NCBI GenBank assembly: GCA_016584305.1
Contig: JACEEZ010019113.1
Location: forward strand, 116,750 to 180,749
Direction: 5' to 3'
Source: Chionoecetes opilio
Lineage: Eukaryota > Arthropoda > Malacostraca > Decapoda > Majidae
DNA: 64,000 bases
Translations under genes and position numbers: made by a program
In this document: positions 45,781-57,846 of the stretch, piece after piece
Layout: each line of letters begins with the position of its first letter
Numbering within the stretch: position 1 is the first letter of the stretch
The notes under the pieces: model-generated
Told to the model about the DNA's origin: nothing
What the model saw: only the letters and a program-made list of their open reading frames with translations
Database searches by the model: none

Positions 45781-46625
45781 CAATACACATTTTCTTGCCA
45801 TATTTTCTTCTATTTATTTTCATGATTTACTACATCCCTATGAATGAAATTACCTTCCTACATTATGTGGCTATATATTCAGTTCAATGGAGTAAGAAAT
45901 GTATGAGTGTATTTGTGATCACCCTGATCATGATTTTTTTTACTCTGATTAAAATCTATTAAAATCAAATTATTTAAGTAATTTTATTTAAAAAAACCCA
46001 CCTGATTTCCAGTAATACCATAATGCAGAGAAATGTCTAAACTCGACATGTTGCATACTGAATCTAATCTCATGTTAATCTGCTTACCCAGGGGGACCCA
46101 GCAAGGATTGACGATTGGCTACTGAAAGTAATGATGAACTCTATTATCAAGGCATTGTACAATGTTCTTACATTAATCAATAGTGTGTCCAAGAAAGACT
46201 CGGACAAGAGATGAGCAAGGTCAAGGCCAGTAGTGCAGCCAGGGGGGTGGGGCACGAACCGAACCCCCCCCCCCCCCGAAATGTTTCTGTAAGTTCGAGA
46301 ATAGATTGGAAATCATACATGTCAAATACTTCTTAACCCCTTCACGCCCAGATCTTTCCTTTGCTATAAAAAAATGTATATTGTCGAGCCATAAAATTAC
46401 AAAAACTAACTGAATATACCAAATTAGCTAGTGGACAAGGAATAGGTCATATCTATAAACTATTGTTTATATTATTTAAAATCGTCTAATGGTGGCCTAA
46501 TTACAATGGAAATTACGTTGTGGGTCTCAACGGGATAAGTCCAGGGTGTAATACTCTGTATGTCACATGTTTGGGGAACTGAAAGAATTTGTAATTCTGG
46601 GTAGAAAGACTTCTATTGACACATA
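45781..46625. other. Unassigned AT-rich sequence
   Basis: Contains a C-run at 46,264-46,277. No convincing gene, exon or repeat boundary. Confidence 0.4.
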
Positions 46626-46627
46626 TA

Positions 46628-48132
46628 CAGGGAGGTCCCATTATACAAGCATTCGATATACGAGAATCCAATGTGTAAATTAGGGTCTATTTTCAATATA
46701 CGAGATCGAAAATCCAATGTTACGACATTCAAACTGGGGTGAGTAAAATTACCAAGTTATTTACTAAAGTAAATTACAAGTTATTTACTAAAATTATAAA
46801 CATTTACTGACTACATATATGATTTTACCTAAGGTTGTACGATAATCAATCTGAAAATAACGTGCAGACTGGCCAACGACTGCTCGAGACTGGTATTAGC
46901 AGAGGTAGGAAGTCTCCAGGCTCGCTTATTATTGTTTGGTATGCTATGAAATATAATTTCTCTAGGTGAATGTAGACATATGATTGCATTTGGATGGATA
47001 TCATTCATATATATGAGTAAAGAGATGAAATACAAGCAAGGGACTCATCCACGTCTGGCAGCACGGCCTTTGGTAGCAGCAGCAGCAGCATGAGCCAGCC
47101 CATGAAGCCCGTGAGGTGGATATCAACACCATTAGACCAAGGGAGATAGATGTCTTTGGTAATATTTAGTAGGGGAGCGAGAACCCCTTGAGGAATCCTA
47201 TGATCCCTGGTGATATCCTATGGTGCTGTCACAGGCGTGGGAGCTGACTGTCTTCAGGAAGGCACAGGTGAGGCGGATGACGGCGGGTTTTTACTCAAAA
47301 GTTTTGAGTGGCGGCGCCGCTGGAGCCGCCACAGTAGGTTTGGGCAGGATTAAACGTCTTATTACTCGTTATTATACAACTTAGTGATTATGGTGTGATG
47401 TTATATACACGTATCATTATCTATATCAATGTAGCACCGTGTTTCACCTTAAATAAGGGTGATTTAAAAATGTTATGATGAGGCGCGACTGGCGGGGCAG
47501 AGTGATGGAGAAAAATTCTTGCCGCGGGGCCGCCCCATGACACGAATATTCACTATTTCAACCCACATACACACCTTCTACCACCAAAACACTAGCAACA
47601 CAGGCTCCTTACTTATATATCTTACTATCTGATACATTAAAACTCCTTAAAACGCAAGCATTCCAAATAAAACGAGAATTAGTTTGAGATGACGGGGACA
47701 AGGCGGAGAGAGGCAGTCTGGCATGCCATTCTTGCCCGGAAATATGTCTCGCTGACTTGTGATTGGTCGAAAAGTTTTAAAAACAGTTTATCATTGGCTG
47801 GTGACTGATGATGAGCTTGATGACATCATTTATGTTTTATGTTTAATTAATGTGCAGTTATGTTATTTTGTGTGCTATTTTCTCTTTCAGAATGGTTTTT
47901 CTACAGAACAGGTAGTACAGTGTAGGTAATATCGACGCTGTGTGTTTGTTGTGTTTGCTATAGTTTATTTTAGCTTGAAAAACATAGATTTTTTTTTTTT
48001 TTTTAATTTGATGGGGTCCGGGAAAACCAAACCTATATTTTACCATTAGTTATGTGTTTCGTTATACGAGATTTCGCTTTACGAGTATGCCAGATGGAAC
48101 CTAACTGCTCGTATCTTCGGGAAACCCCCCTG
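46628..48132. mobile_element. Tc1/pogo-like element, complete copy
   Basis: 1.5 kb between TA dinucleotides (46,626-46,627; 48,133-48,134), ends CAGGGAGGTCCCATTATACA and CGTATCTTCGGG...CCCCCCTG. No transposase frame. Near-identical in reverse to 30,536-31,891. It includes the I-type LINE tail at 47,170-47,286 on the minus strand and a CAGCAGCAGCAGC run at 47,080. Confidence 0.85.
47170..47286 (-). pseudogene. I-type LINE 3' tail fragment in Tc1/pogo-like element
   Basis: Reverse-complement counterpart of 31,204-31,320 with the same endpoints. Confidence 0.8.
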
Positions 48133-48134
48133 TA

Positions 48135-48513
48135 CTTTATAAGACTTACTTTACTTTATGTGTGAGCATGGATGAAGCCAAAAGTTTATCAAACATTGAA
48201 ACTATTTGGAGGGGTGGCAAGATGGGTGATTTAGTTATACAACAATGTGCATGGTGAAGTGCAATGTGTTTTTAAATTTCTTATGGTACATCTAATATAA
48301 TTTGTTCACCTGGAAAGGATGGTGGGCGAAGGGACAGGTTTAGCGAGAAGAGAGAGAGGAAGGGAGGTGGTGAACAAGAGAGCTGGATGCCTGGGTGTGT
48401 AGGGATGGAGAGGGGCATATGGAGACTATGATGTAGGCAATTTCTTAGAGGGGCTTGTCAGAAAAAGGCATGCGAGTAGATACATTGACAACTGAATGCT
48501 GACTGTCTTTCAG
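48135..48513. other. Probable intron sequence
   Basis: Unique sequence ending in a pyrimidine-rich acceptor, GACTGTCTTTCAG, at 48,501-48,513. Confidence 0.4.
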
Positions 48514-48603
48514 GATGTGGACGTGATCAAGGTGCCGCAGGACCAGGGCCACCAAATGTATGTGTCAAGCTTCTGCTGGGACGGCACTCAGGAGGACGTG
48601 GAG
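48514..48603 (+). CDS. Putative host-gene exon, 90 bp (30 codons)
   Basis: A short open segment between a strong splice acceptor (TGTCTTTCAG) and donor (GAG|GTGAGG). It encodes DVDVIKVPQDQGHQMYVSSF followed by CWDGTQEDVE, with no stop. It is exactly 90 bases, phase 0 at both ends, with G/C-ending codons (GTG, GAC, CTC-type, AAG) unlike the AT-rich flanks. It resembles none of the mobile families here. I do not recognise the protein. If real, the surrounding transposon-filled DNA is intronic to a plus-strand gene. The alternative is a chance motif, but the combination of both splice sites, phase and codon bias makes that less likely. Confidence 0.55.
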
Positions 48604-48872
48604 GTGAGGGTTTTATTTACGTAAATGGATATCCGTGGGTGTGTATTATATGCTGTAGGTTTTTACACGTATCCACACTAATGGACTATTTGATGAGCCT
48701 AGTAGTTTGTAAAAGCTATAAAAACTGTATTGGGATGGAGGTCTAGTTTGTAGTATTGTTCAAACTGTTTCAAGTATCTCCCCTCAGTGTTATCAATGAC
48801 AAACACACTGCTCAACCAACCCTCCTGGTACCTCTGTCACATCAAGGAACCATCGTAATTAAGGCATCCTAG
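48604..48872. other. Probable intron sequence
   Basis: Unique sequence after the donor site; no further exon is visible before the RTE insertion at 48,873. Confidence 0.35.
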
Positions 48873-49487
48873 ACAATCAATCAATCATTGGGGGCATATG
48901 CCGGGGGGCGCGTCGCCTCGCCCACCCTACTACGCCACTCCTAGGGGTCACCACGCGTGAGTCCCCATGAAGGCTCCCATCCTATACCAAGCAGCTCTCG
49001 ACAGGAAACATCAACTTGCCCCAGCCACGAGCCTTGTGGGGGCCCCATTGGCCTCCTCCAAGCCGGATTGTCTCATACAGATACAATCCGATGGGAAGGA
49101 TCGATTTCAGGGTAACGTGCGCTGGCGCTGACGTTAATTGCGCTGACGGACTATGCAGGTAAAAGGCCTCGATTCAATCTCCCCGGCGCAATTGCTGATT
49201 TGACACGTAATCTCCCAGCGATACCCCATGATTCTGCGAAGACATTTATTACCAAAGGCATCGATTCGCCTCTTCAAGTTGCTATTAGTGTCCTTTGTCT
49301 CACACCATAGAGTAAGACGGGGATCAAAAAAACGACTTGAAGATCCGGATCGTTGTCCTTCTGCAGAGGTCCCCGACAACGCCAAATACTCGTGCTGAGC
49401 GAATCCATAAAAACCGTGGGCTTGCCAATCCGCCGTAAGACTTCTTGGAAGTAACACCCGTCATTATGGACTGCACTACCAAAGGGA

Positions 49488-50572
49488 CACTAGGGTCCCG
49501 CATAAAGCGTGTTCGCATAAAGTGTTTCCCCTATAAAGTGAACGACCTAGAATTTTTTTTTTTTTTTTTTTAAATAAATAAATTTCCAAAATTTTTGTTA
49601 GGAACGAATTTGATCATATAGAACGATTCCGCCATCAAAGTAGGGCAATCCCAGGAGTTCTCATATAGAGCCCCGAAATATCGTACATAACAAAGTTTGT
49701 GTCCCTGGCATGGGGTGAGTGGGGCACGGCGGCGGCGTGTCGCCACGGAGGGTGGGGTGAGGGTGGCATGAGGTGGGGAACGGCGGGGAGCGACCACGCA
49801 GTTCTCGTCCATTATTACCAAAAAAAAACATTCTGTGAAGGATATATGTTGTGGGTCCATTCACAATATCATGTTATCGTAATTTATTGATGGCTTTTTA
49901 TTCGAGGGTACACTTTCGTTGCTGTTGTTGTTTTAGGGCTGCGAGGATCCCTTGGGGAACACTATGAGCCCTGGTGATGTCCTATGATGCTATCACAGGC
50001 GCGGTATTTGACCCTTTTCCCCCTCAGGAAGGCACAGGTGGGGCGGATTGCAGCGTGTTGCCGTGAGGGGCGGACCCCCAGCCGCCGCTAGCAGGGTGGG
50101 CTGCTCAAACAAAGGTGGTGATGTTCAGGGCGAGGAGTTGGGGAGCGTACACTACACGGTGGGAGTGGAAGCGCGGAGACTGCAGCAGAAAGTGTTCAAT
50201 AGTCTCAGTGACGTTCCTGCATCGGGGGAACTTTCGTTGTTGCGAGTTTGTTACAAGTTATCAGCTGTGATCGGGCGATCCCCCATCGATTGGGGGGACG
50301 ATGAGGACCTACAAGATGCCTTGGAAAACCCTCGCTCCCTGTAGATAATGCCTATCAGATTTAAGGTAAGCAACAATATGCCTATTTCATCATTTATATG
50401 CATAATTATCATTTTTATATGTTTTGATATGGGATGGGTGTGAATGAGTATAAATGTACGGGTATGCACGGGAGGACCGATCGACCAATATCTATTTTTC
50501 CCATAGGTTATGTGTTTCACATAAAAAGACCTCATTTATCGGGCCAATTTTCGTTTTATGGGGGACCCTAGT
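49488..50572. mobile_element. CACTAGGG-type Tc1/pogo-like MITE in RTE
   Basis: Inverted ends CACTAGGGTCCCGCATAAAG and TTTTATGGGGGACCCTAGTG. Right flank TA; left flank GA where the uninterrupted RTE has TA, so a TA duplication with one later mutation. Non-coding. It contains a GTCCATTA-family end (about 49,790-49,816) and an I-type LINE 3' piece. Confidence 0.85.
49933..50230 (-). pseudogene. I-type LINE 3' fragment inside the MITE
   Basis: Reverse complement of about 25,385-25,660 with internal deletions: AGGGCTGCGAGGATCCCTTG, CCTATGATGCTATCACAGGC, GTGTTCAATAGTCTCAGTGA. It has an AAC-type tail (TTGTTGTTGTTTT at 49,922). Confidence 0.82.
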
Positions 50573-51174
50573 GTATGTAAAACTTTTCAAGATATCAATG
50601 TTCCTGCTGCATGCATGAATAGACTGTACTGTTTCATCTAATAAGCCTCCAAACACCTGGACCTTGGTCTTGAGCTAGGAGACCTCAGGTCCCAAAGGCT
50701 TTGCCTCCTCGTGCAGCGCCTCGAGAGCCATCACCAGGACCTCAAGCGACTCGGCAAAGATTACTGCATCACCGGCAAAAATAAGATCTGTGATGTTGGT
50801 ATTGCCGAGGGATGCTCCACAATCACTTTGATCTACAACTTTACCCAATACCCAGTCCATACAAGTGTTGAAAAGTGATGGGGCAAGGACGCACCCTTGC
50901 CTCACTCCTGTATTCACAGGAAAAAAGCTGGATACACATCCCATACACTTCACAGCACTCTCAGTCCCTGAGTACAGGCATCAACCCAATAGTCCTTGCA
51001 GGAATCCCGCGAAGTCGCAGAAGATCCCAGAGTGACTCACGATGCACTGAGTCAAACGCCTTCTTGAGATCAACATAGGCTGCAAGCATCCCCTGTCGAA
51101 ATTCACGTCGGCGTTCCACCAGGACACGCAGCGCTAGGATACGGCCCATTGTTGACTTACCAGGCGTGAACCCT

Positions 51175-51801
51175 GATCCATGGTGTCTGGTCAGGGTTGT
51201 CTCCTGCTACTGGTAACATGTAACCCAGTACAACCAGCCGCATGGTCGGATCGTCGGCGACTAAACCGGCTACCCCACTGGTTCTACCAGAGAGGAGGGT
51301 GTGCTGGAGACCCAGATGGACTAAGACTAAGACCATCTTTAAGGACAGATGAACTCATTATTGAGTCAATGGCCATCCAGCCCCATGGGTGAAATAGTGG
51401 GAAGCCTGGGGTTAATTCCTACAGGGGATCTGTGTCCCTGGCCACGGTGAGCAGTAAGGCCAATACCTGAAATAGATTGGTTGGGGATGGACTTGCACCC
51501 CATCCCTGTAAAAATCAACTAGCCACAAACATAATAAGAGGGGGTGTGGTAACCGGGCCTCAGACCCTGTTTTGCCGGGGGGGCCGACCATGCAGACCCT
51601 CCAATGCCGATGCAAGGGGGGGGGGGGGGGGTCTGCCTATGGCGAGTGCGGGGCAAAGCCCTCGGGAATCCCGCACTCTAAATCGAGTGGTAGGGCCCCC
51701 TAGCCCAACTTTTTCTTAATGGGAGTGGCCGGGGCGGTGCAGAGGCGGCGCCTGCCCGTCGAATCACTCCTGGGATAAACCTACGGAGGGTTCTTCGTGT
51801 G
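51175..51801 (+). other. RTE-type LINE 5' region
   Basis: Plus-strand leader of the RTE copy whose endonuclease resumes at 56,413. It has GC-rich sequence with a G-run (51,618-51,631). It contains in its last part the codons leading into GSWNVLSLL. Cut at 51,801 by the gypsy element. Confidence 0.6.
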
Positions 51802-52048
51802 TGTGCTGTCTTGAGTGTTAGGAGTAGTTTATAGTATAAGGATTATAGGACACAATTAATGTATGGTGATGGTATTTATTTCAGTTCTTTGTGTTTCAGA
51901 TATTGGTGCCTTTATTGTACGGAATAAACTTAAGAATTAAGAAGTGTATCCAAAACCCCAGGAAGGAACAGCAAAGTGGCGACGAGGATCTACTAGAACC
52001 ACTTCAAACAACTTCGACGAGTACCAACTTCTTCTGTGTGTGCACAAG

Positions 52049-53803
52049 ATGGCACATGCAATTCCCACGTTACAACTGCTCGAGTTTGATGACACCAACC
52101 AAGAACAGGCATGGACTAATTGGATTGAACATGCTGAGGATGCGTTTCTGGCTTTTAGTATAACCGAAGATGCTAAGCGTTTAGCACTCCTCCGGTTCTA
52201 TGGGGGAAAGAAACTGAAAGAGGTCTTCAAGACTTTGACACCGGAGATACCAACAGGCCAAACAGAGCCCACATACAAAACAACCAAAGTGGCACTAAAT
52301 GCTTACTTCGTTGAGAAAACCAATGAGGTATTCGAGCGACACAAATTTAGGATGCTTGCACAGGAGCCTGGCGAGGCAACACACAGCTATGTAACTCGCC
52401 TACGTACGCAAGATGCTAAATACAGCTTCGCCCAGTATAACCTCGACAAAGCCATCATCGACCAGCTGACGGAGAAATGTACTTCCAACAAAATGAGACG
52501 AGCATACCTGAAAGAATCAGACATGACAGTGCAGAAAGCCCTTCAACTAGCTTATACATATGAAGCAACAGAGGCTCAAGCAAGTCAGATGGAAAAACAC
52601 GAGGAAGAAGGCATCAATATCCACAAGGTCACTACGAAATACAAGCAACAACAAAGAAACATCTGGGAGAAAAATAGGAGACAACAAGAAGATGACACGG
52701 CACGTAAACAAACAATGAAATGTTTCGGATGTAATGGCTTTGATCACATACACGGTCAGAAAAAATGCCCGGCATATGGGAGAAAATGTAACCACTGTGG
52801 AGTCATGAACCATTTCGCAACAGCCTGTATGAAGAAACGTTACAGTCGGAAGGAAAAGGTCAACTTCTTGAAGGAAGATAATTCATCCGACGACGATGAT
52901 CATGTGCAACACGTGTCGTCAAAACACTCAAGCAACACAGACAGCGACTCCTATGTATTCAGGGTGAAATTCGACGCTTCCTTGGAAGAACAAGTCCTTA
53001 TAGACGACATCCCCATTAAAATGCTGATCGATTCAGGTGCAAATGTCAGCCTTCTGGATGGCGACACTTTCGACCGGGTCACCCAGCTACGTCCGAACAT
53101 TGTACTCAAACAGACGAAGATGGAACCAAAAGCTTATGGAGACATCCCCATACCACTGAAAGGGGAATTCTTTGCAACATTGACTAATGGATCAACAAGG
53201 ATTGCACACAAAATGTTGGTTACAAAAGCACGTCAAGGAGGTAACATCTTGGGTAAACGGGCCAGTACAGAACTGGGCTTCCTGACAGTCCAACAGGCGA
53301 AGACTGTGAGTGTCAAGGGAATCCCACCGTCAACAAAGGAAATACTGGATCGCAATCTACCAGCCCTTGATGGTCTAGGAAGAATGAAAAACTTCCAACT
53401 CAAACTCAAGATCGACGACAGCATCCAACCTGTGGCACAGCCACCCCGCCGAGTGCCATTCCACCTACGAAGAGCAGTTGAACAGAAAATCCAGGACATG
53501 CTGGACAAGGACATCATCGAGAGGGTGGAGGGCCCGACACCGTGGGTCTCTCCATTGGTGACAGCACCAAAACCAAATGGAGACATCAGAATATGTGCCG
53601 ACCTCCGGATTGCAAACAAAGCAGTGAAACGCACACACCATCCGATACCGACAGTGGAACAACTACTGAGTGAGGTGAAGGGGGCAAAAAAGTTTTCCAA
53701 GGTGGATCTCAACTCATACTACCATCAAATAGAGTTGACCCCTGAATCAAGAGACATCACAGCATTCTCATGCGACTCTGGTATCTACAGATACAAAGTG
53801 TAG
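52049..53803 (+). pseudogene. Gypsy gag-protease-RT N part, ending in a stop
   Basis: ATG 52,049 starts MAHAIPTLQLLEFDDTNQEQ. Gag region with LRFYGGKKLKEVFKTL; then zinc knuckles CFGCNGFDHIHGQKKC and CNHCGVMNHFATAC; the protease with IPIKMLIDSGANVSLL (catalytic DSGA); and the RT beginning DIIERVEGPTPWVSPLVTAP, IRICADLRIANKAV, KVDLNSYYHQIEL. Gag, protease and RT are in one frame. A TAG at 53,801-53,803 (after YRYKV) interrupts the RT where related elements continue into an FGISSA-like motif, so this copy cannot make full pol unless the stop is read through. Confidence 0.88.
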
Positions 53804-54280
53804 GTCATGGGCATAACTTCAGCAGCAGAGGAAGGGCAACGTCTACTACAACAGATCATCCAGAAATGTCCGAACTGCCGGAACGGTGCGGACGACATCC
53901 TCATCTGGGGTAAGGACACCGAAGAACATGACAAAGCCTTAGAAGCAGTACTGCAGACATTGAAAAACAACAACCTGACCATAGCTCAACACAAGAGCGT
54001 GTTCCACAGGGATGAAGTTGAATTCCATGGCTTCATGGTGTCCGATAAGGGCATCAAACCTACAGACTCAAAAATCGAGGCAGTCAGAAACTTTGTACGC
54101 CCAGAGACGGTCCAGGAAGTCCGCAGCTTCCTGGGTCTGATCAATTACCTAACCAGATTCATTCCACGACTCGCACCACTCAGCGAACCTCTGAAGAACT
54201 TGACTAGAGCGAACAACAAGTGGAGATGGACAGAGGAGGAGGAGGAGTGTTTCAAACAGCTGAAAGACTGTCATACATAG
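53804..54280 (+). pseudogene. Gypsy RT C-terminal part
   Basis: Continues directly after the stop in the same frame: VMGITSAAEEGQRLLQQIIQ, then NGADDILIWGKDTEEHDKAL (the catalytic aspartate pair in an ADD form), KSVFHRDEVEFHGFMVSDKG, and the thumb with EVRSFLGLINYLTRFIPRLA. It loses frame at 54,278, just before RNase H. Confidence 0.87.
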
Positions 54281-56207
54281 CGAAGCACTCATACACTTCG
54301 ACCCACAACTGCAAACGTCGCTCATTGTGGACGCCAGTCCAGTGGGACTGGGGGCTATCCTCTGCCAAAGCCATCAAGGCGCACTCAAGCCTGTCAGTTA
54401 CGCCTCCAGGACCCTGACGAATGTCGAACGCCGGTATTGCCAATTGGAAAAGGAAGCGCTAGCCATAGTATGGGCATGTGAAAAGTTCCACCTTTATCTG
54501 CATGGGAAAGAATTTGCCATCATGACCGACCATCAAGCACTGACAACCATTTTCAATCCCAAGGGCAAGCCGTCCGCACGTGTACTACGATGGATCCTAC
54601 GCATGCAACAGTATGATTACACCGTACAACACATCAAAGGAAGTGAAAATCCCGCTGACATACTGTCAAGACAACCTCTGAAGTATCACGGGGAGGTTTC
54701 AGCTGAAGAAAAGCTGGCGGAAGGATTTATTAACCACATTGTGGCCAACAGCGTTCCAAAAGCCCTCCCTCTATCAGAAATAGTGGGAGAATCCAAACAA
54801 GATCCGATCCTTAGGGCGATAGAGGAAGCGATCCAAACGAATGATTGGACCAACAAGGTGACGGAACCGTTCAAACATGTAAGGAGCGAACTGACAACAA
54901 AACGTGGTGTGGTAGTGCGCGGATCCAGAATTGTCATCCCCAGAAACTTACAACAGCGCACGTTGCAACTGGCGCACGAGACCCACATGGGAATGGTAAA
55001 AACAAAAGCACTGCTCCAGGCCAAGGTGTGGTGGTCCAACATGGACAAAGATGTGGAAGAAACCGTAAAACACTGCATACCATGTGCTAGTCTGGACCCA
55101 AGAAAACAAGCCAATCCTGTGAACATGGCAATGATGAATGGGCCTTGGGAAGTGATCCACATTGATATCTGTGGACCATTCCCGAGTGGAGACTACGTAA
55201 TTGGAATAATTGATGCAGGCTCCAAATGGCCCGAAGCTTTCATAGTCAAATCCACCGATACGAACACGGTTACCTCCATTCTAGAGAGATGTCTTTGCAC
55301 ACATGGCGTTTCCGCAGTTATTGTATCAGACAACGGACCGCAGTTCAGAGCTAAAGAATTTAGCCGGGTTTGCGATGAATGGGGAATGCGACACCAGAAG
55401 GTTACACCTTATCACCCTCAAGCTAACGGAGAAGTTGAAAGATTCTTCGCAACCATATTGAAAGCCATCCGAGCTCTGAACACAGAAGCGAAAGACTGGA
55501 GACGGCACCTGGACAAGTTCTTACTACACTACAGGAGCACCCCACATACTATGACAGGAGAGACTCCAGCCAAGCTCCTTCTGGGTAGAGATCTAAAAGT
55601 GAAGCTACCACAACTGCAACACAGCGAAGAGAATCAGAATTGGGAGGCGGCACGGCAAAAGGATCAGATGGAGAAATACAAACTGAAGCTTCGAACAGAT
55701 ACCAAAAACAGAGCCAAGCCAACCCAGATAATGCCAGGAGATAAAGTGCTCCTGAAACAACATAAACACGATAAGCTCACCACGAGATATGATCCCAAAC
55801 CTTGGGAAGTTTGGGAAGTTGGGAAGGAACGGAGAGGGGACTCGGCCATCATCCAACGAGGAGAGAAGAGGATACTGCGCAGCACATCACAGATGAAGAT
55901 GATTCCAGAAGGGACAATCAGCAGATGGATAGAGGAGGATGAAGACGGTGACGATCCTTATGATGGACACCTGTCCCACAGTCAGAGATTAGGAGAACAT
56001 GAGAACAGACAATGCGGAACATCAGGCGAGGGCGAAATCCAACAGGGTGAACGAGATGAAGGAAACGAGGAGGAAGCTCTAACCACCAGACGGCCCAGAC
56101 GCACAACAAGACGACCACTGAGATATCAAGATGGAGCTGACGATTCTGACAACGATGAGGAAGGTGCAACTGGAGACGCAGGACATGAAACCATTAGACA
56201 AAACTAG
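54281..56207 (+). pseudogene. Gypsy RNase H and integrase
   Basis: After the frameshift the open frame to TAG 56,205 encodes RNase H (IVDASPVGLGAILCQS, VERRYCQLEKEALAIVWACE, IMTDHQAL) and integrase. The integrase zinc domain is H-x3-H (HETHMGMVKTK) with C-x2-C (CIPC). The DDE core has VIHIDICGPFPSGDYV, VSDNGPQFRAKEF and QANGEVERFFAT, all three acids present. A C-terminal tail is acidic and Arg-rich (RRPRRTTRRPLR). Apart from the entry frameshift this region is intact. Confidence 0.88.
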
Positions 56208-56412
56208 CGTCTTGAATTGAAGGAGAAGGAAGATGTGCTGTCTTGAGTGTTAGGAGTAGTTTATAGTATAAGGATTATAGGACACAATTAATGTATGGTG
56301 ATGGTATTTATTTCAGTTCTTTGTGTTTCAGATATTGGTGCCTTTATTGTAAGGAATAAACTTAAGAATTAAGAAGTGTATCCAAAACCCCAGGAAGGAA
56401 CAGCAAAGTGTG

Positions 56413-57141
56413 GGCTCTTGGAACGTTCTGAGCCTCTTAGACTATCGTCTACTACCTCTCCTATCAGGCGAGCTCAGTAGGCTGAGGGTGGATATAGTGG
56501 GACTCTCTGAGACGAGGAGGCCTGGCAGTGGCGAGCCTAGCAGTGGGGGTTACACCTACTACTTGTCCGGCATAAGAAATGGTCACCGTGTTCGGGGAGT
56601 AGCTACAGGCATCTCCAGTAAACTGCAGCCGTCAGTTGTTGAGATTACTCCGGTTGATGAGTGTATACATGTAATGCGGGTGAGGATGAAACACACTCTG
56701 GGTTTCATGTCTCTTGTTGCAGTGTACGCTCCTACCGAGGTGCGTGAAACTGAAGAAGATGTTCTACGCCAAACTCGACTCTGTATTAGACCAGTGTCCT
56801 CCTCGGAACACACTCATTGTCTTAGGCAACTTCAATGCTACTACTGGCACTGTGAGAGATGGCTACGAGTTATGTGTTGGTCCCCATGGCTCCGGTACCA
56901 GAAACATTAACAGTTCTCTGCTTCTGAATTTTGCAAGGTCCAGAAGGTTGAGAATTGCAGGTTCTTGGTATCAGAGACCAGAGCTGCACCGCTGGACATG
57001 GTATAGTAATGCCGGAGGGGTAGCTAAGGAGATCGACCGCGTCCTCGTTAGCACTCGTTGGAGGATCCTCCAGAACTGCAGGGTTTACCGGAGTGCTGAG
57101 TTCTTTGGAACAGATCACAGACTTGTTGTTGCTACACTTAA
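56413..57141 (+). pseudogene. RTE-type LINE endonuclease
   Basis: APE-type endonuclease of the RTE clade: GSWNVLSLLDYRLL, IVGLSETRRPGSG (catalytic Glu), SLVAVYAPTEVRE, then after a frameshift near 56,760 LIVLGNFNATTG and FFGTDHRLVVAT. In LGNFNA the usual Asp of GDFNA is Asn, which would impair catalysis. Interrupted by the gypsy element upstream and by a TTAA element downstream. Confidence 0.85.
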
Positions 57142-57195
57142 AGTAATCGTCCAGACCCTTTTTTTTTTTTCCTAATTATGTTGAATGTACACACA

Positions 57196-57745
57196 AACCT
57201 CGTTTTCCCGGACTAATAGGGGGGAGCACTGGTCCGGGAACCGCAAAAGTCCGGGAATCACAACAGTTCGATGCCTTTTTTTATTTTTTATTTTTTATTT
57301 TTTTGCACAACAAAAATGGGTAACACAAAGCCCGCTTAGTTGCCAGTCCCTATAAAGAAGACAGTAAGAGAATTAAATTTAAAAAAACCCACATTAACCA
57401 CCCCCGGACGTTTATCCTACTCTAGTATTTACTGTCTGGCAACCACCAATATCAACTACCCCACTGCGGACTTTTACGACCCCTGAGCATGCTGCCACCT
57501 GGCGGGAGGCAGCAGACAGTGTTCAATAGTCTCAGAGATGTTCCTGCATCAGGGGCAGTGGGAGTCAGGGGACTGACGGAGGCCGTGCAGGTGAACCGTG
57601 AGTGTCGTGTGCCCAAATGTAAACAATACGACCGCTGAGCATGCTGCTACCTGGCGGGAGGTGCGGACACTGACCAGGGGTGACAGGAGACGCTCGGACC
57701 GCCGGACAACTTTGTCAATTTACGAACAGGACCAGGCATTTCAAC

Positions 57746-57780
<35 letters not shown>

Positions 57781-57840
57781 TGGACTCTGACATATCCCCG
57801 GACCTCAGATTTTGTCCGGCAAATCCGATATCCGGGGAAA
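57196..57840. other. Mixed repeat fragments inside TTAA element
   Basis: CAAACCTCGTTTTCCCGGAC at 57,195 looks like a pogo/Tigger-type end. 57,316-57,370 is the jockey-like LINE tail (GGTAACACAAAGCCCGCTTA). 57,523-57,612 is an I-type LINE fragment in reverse (GTGTTCAATAGTCTCAGAGA). A poly-A of about 28 bases lies at 57,749. TCCGGGAA/TTCCCGGA motifs recur. Confidence 0.5.
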
Positions 57841-57846
57841 TGGAGA

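Larger units (their letters stand above)
48873..51174 (-). pseudogene. RTE-type LINE, 3' half, split by a MITE
   Basis: Minus-strand RTE with CAAT tail at 48,873. Outer part 48,873-49,487 carries the C-terminal domain (KRRIDAFGNKCLRRIMGYRW) with many small indels. Inner part 50,574-51,174 carries RT motifs TPGKST, RILALRVLVERRREFRQGML, AAYVDLKKAFDSVHRESLWD, GVRQGCVLAPSLFN, and FAGDAVIFAES, where the catalytic FADD has become FAGD, a disabling change. The interruption is the Tc1/pogo-like MITE. At 51,174 the RTE stops and a second RTE segment begins head-to-head on the plus strand. Confidence 0.87.
51802..56407 (+). mobile_element. Ty3/gypsy LTR retrotransposon, nearly complete
   Basis: Two 174-bp LTRs (51,802-51,975 and 56,234-56,407) start TGTGCTGTC and differ at one position. 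A 5-bp duplication GTGTG flanks the whole (51,797-51,801; 56,408-56,412). After the 5' LTR comes a likely primer site TGGCGACGAGGATC (51,977); before the 3' LTR is a purine tract AAGGAGAAGGAAGA (56,220-56,233). Only one LTR difference indicates a recent insertion. It interrupts the RTE leader/endonuclease. Confidence 0.95.
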
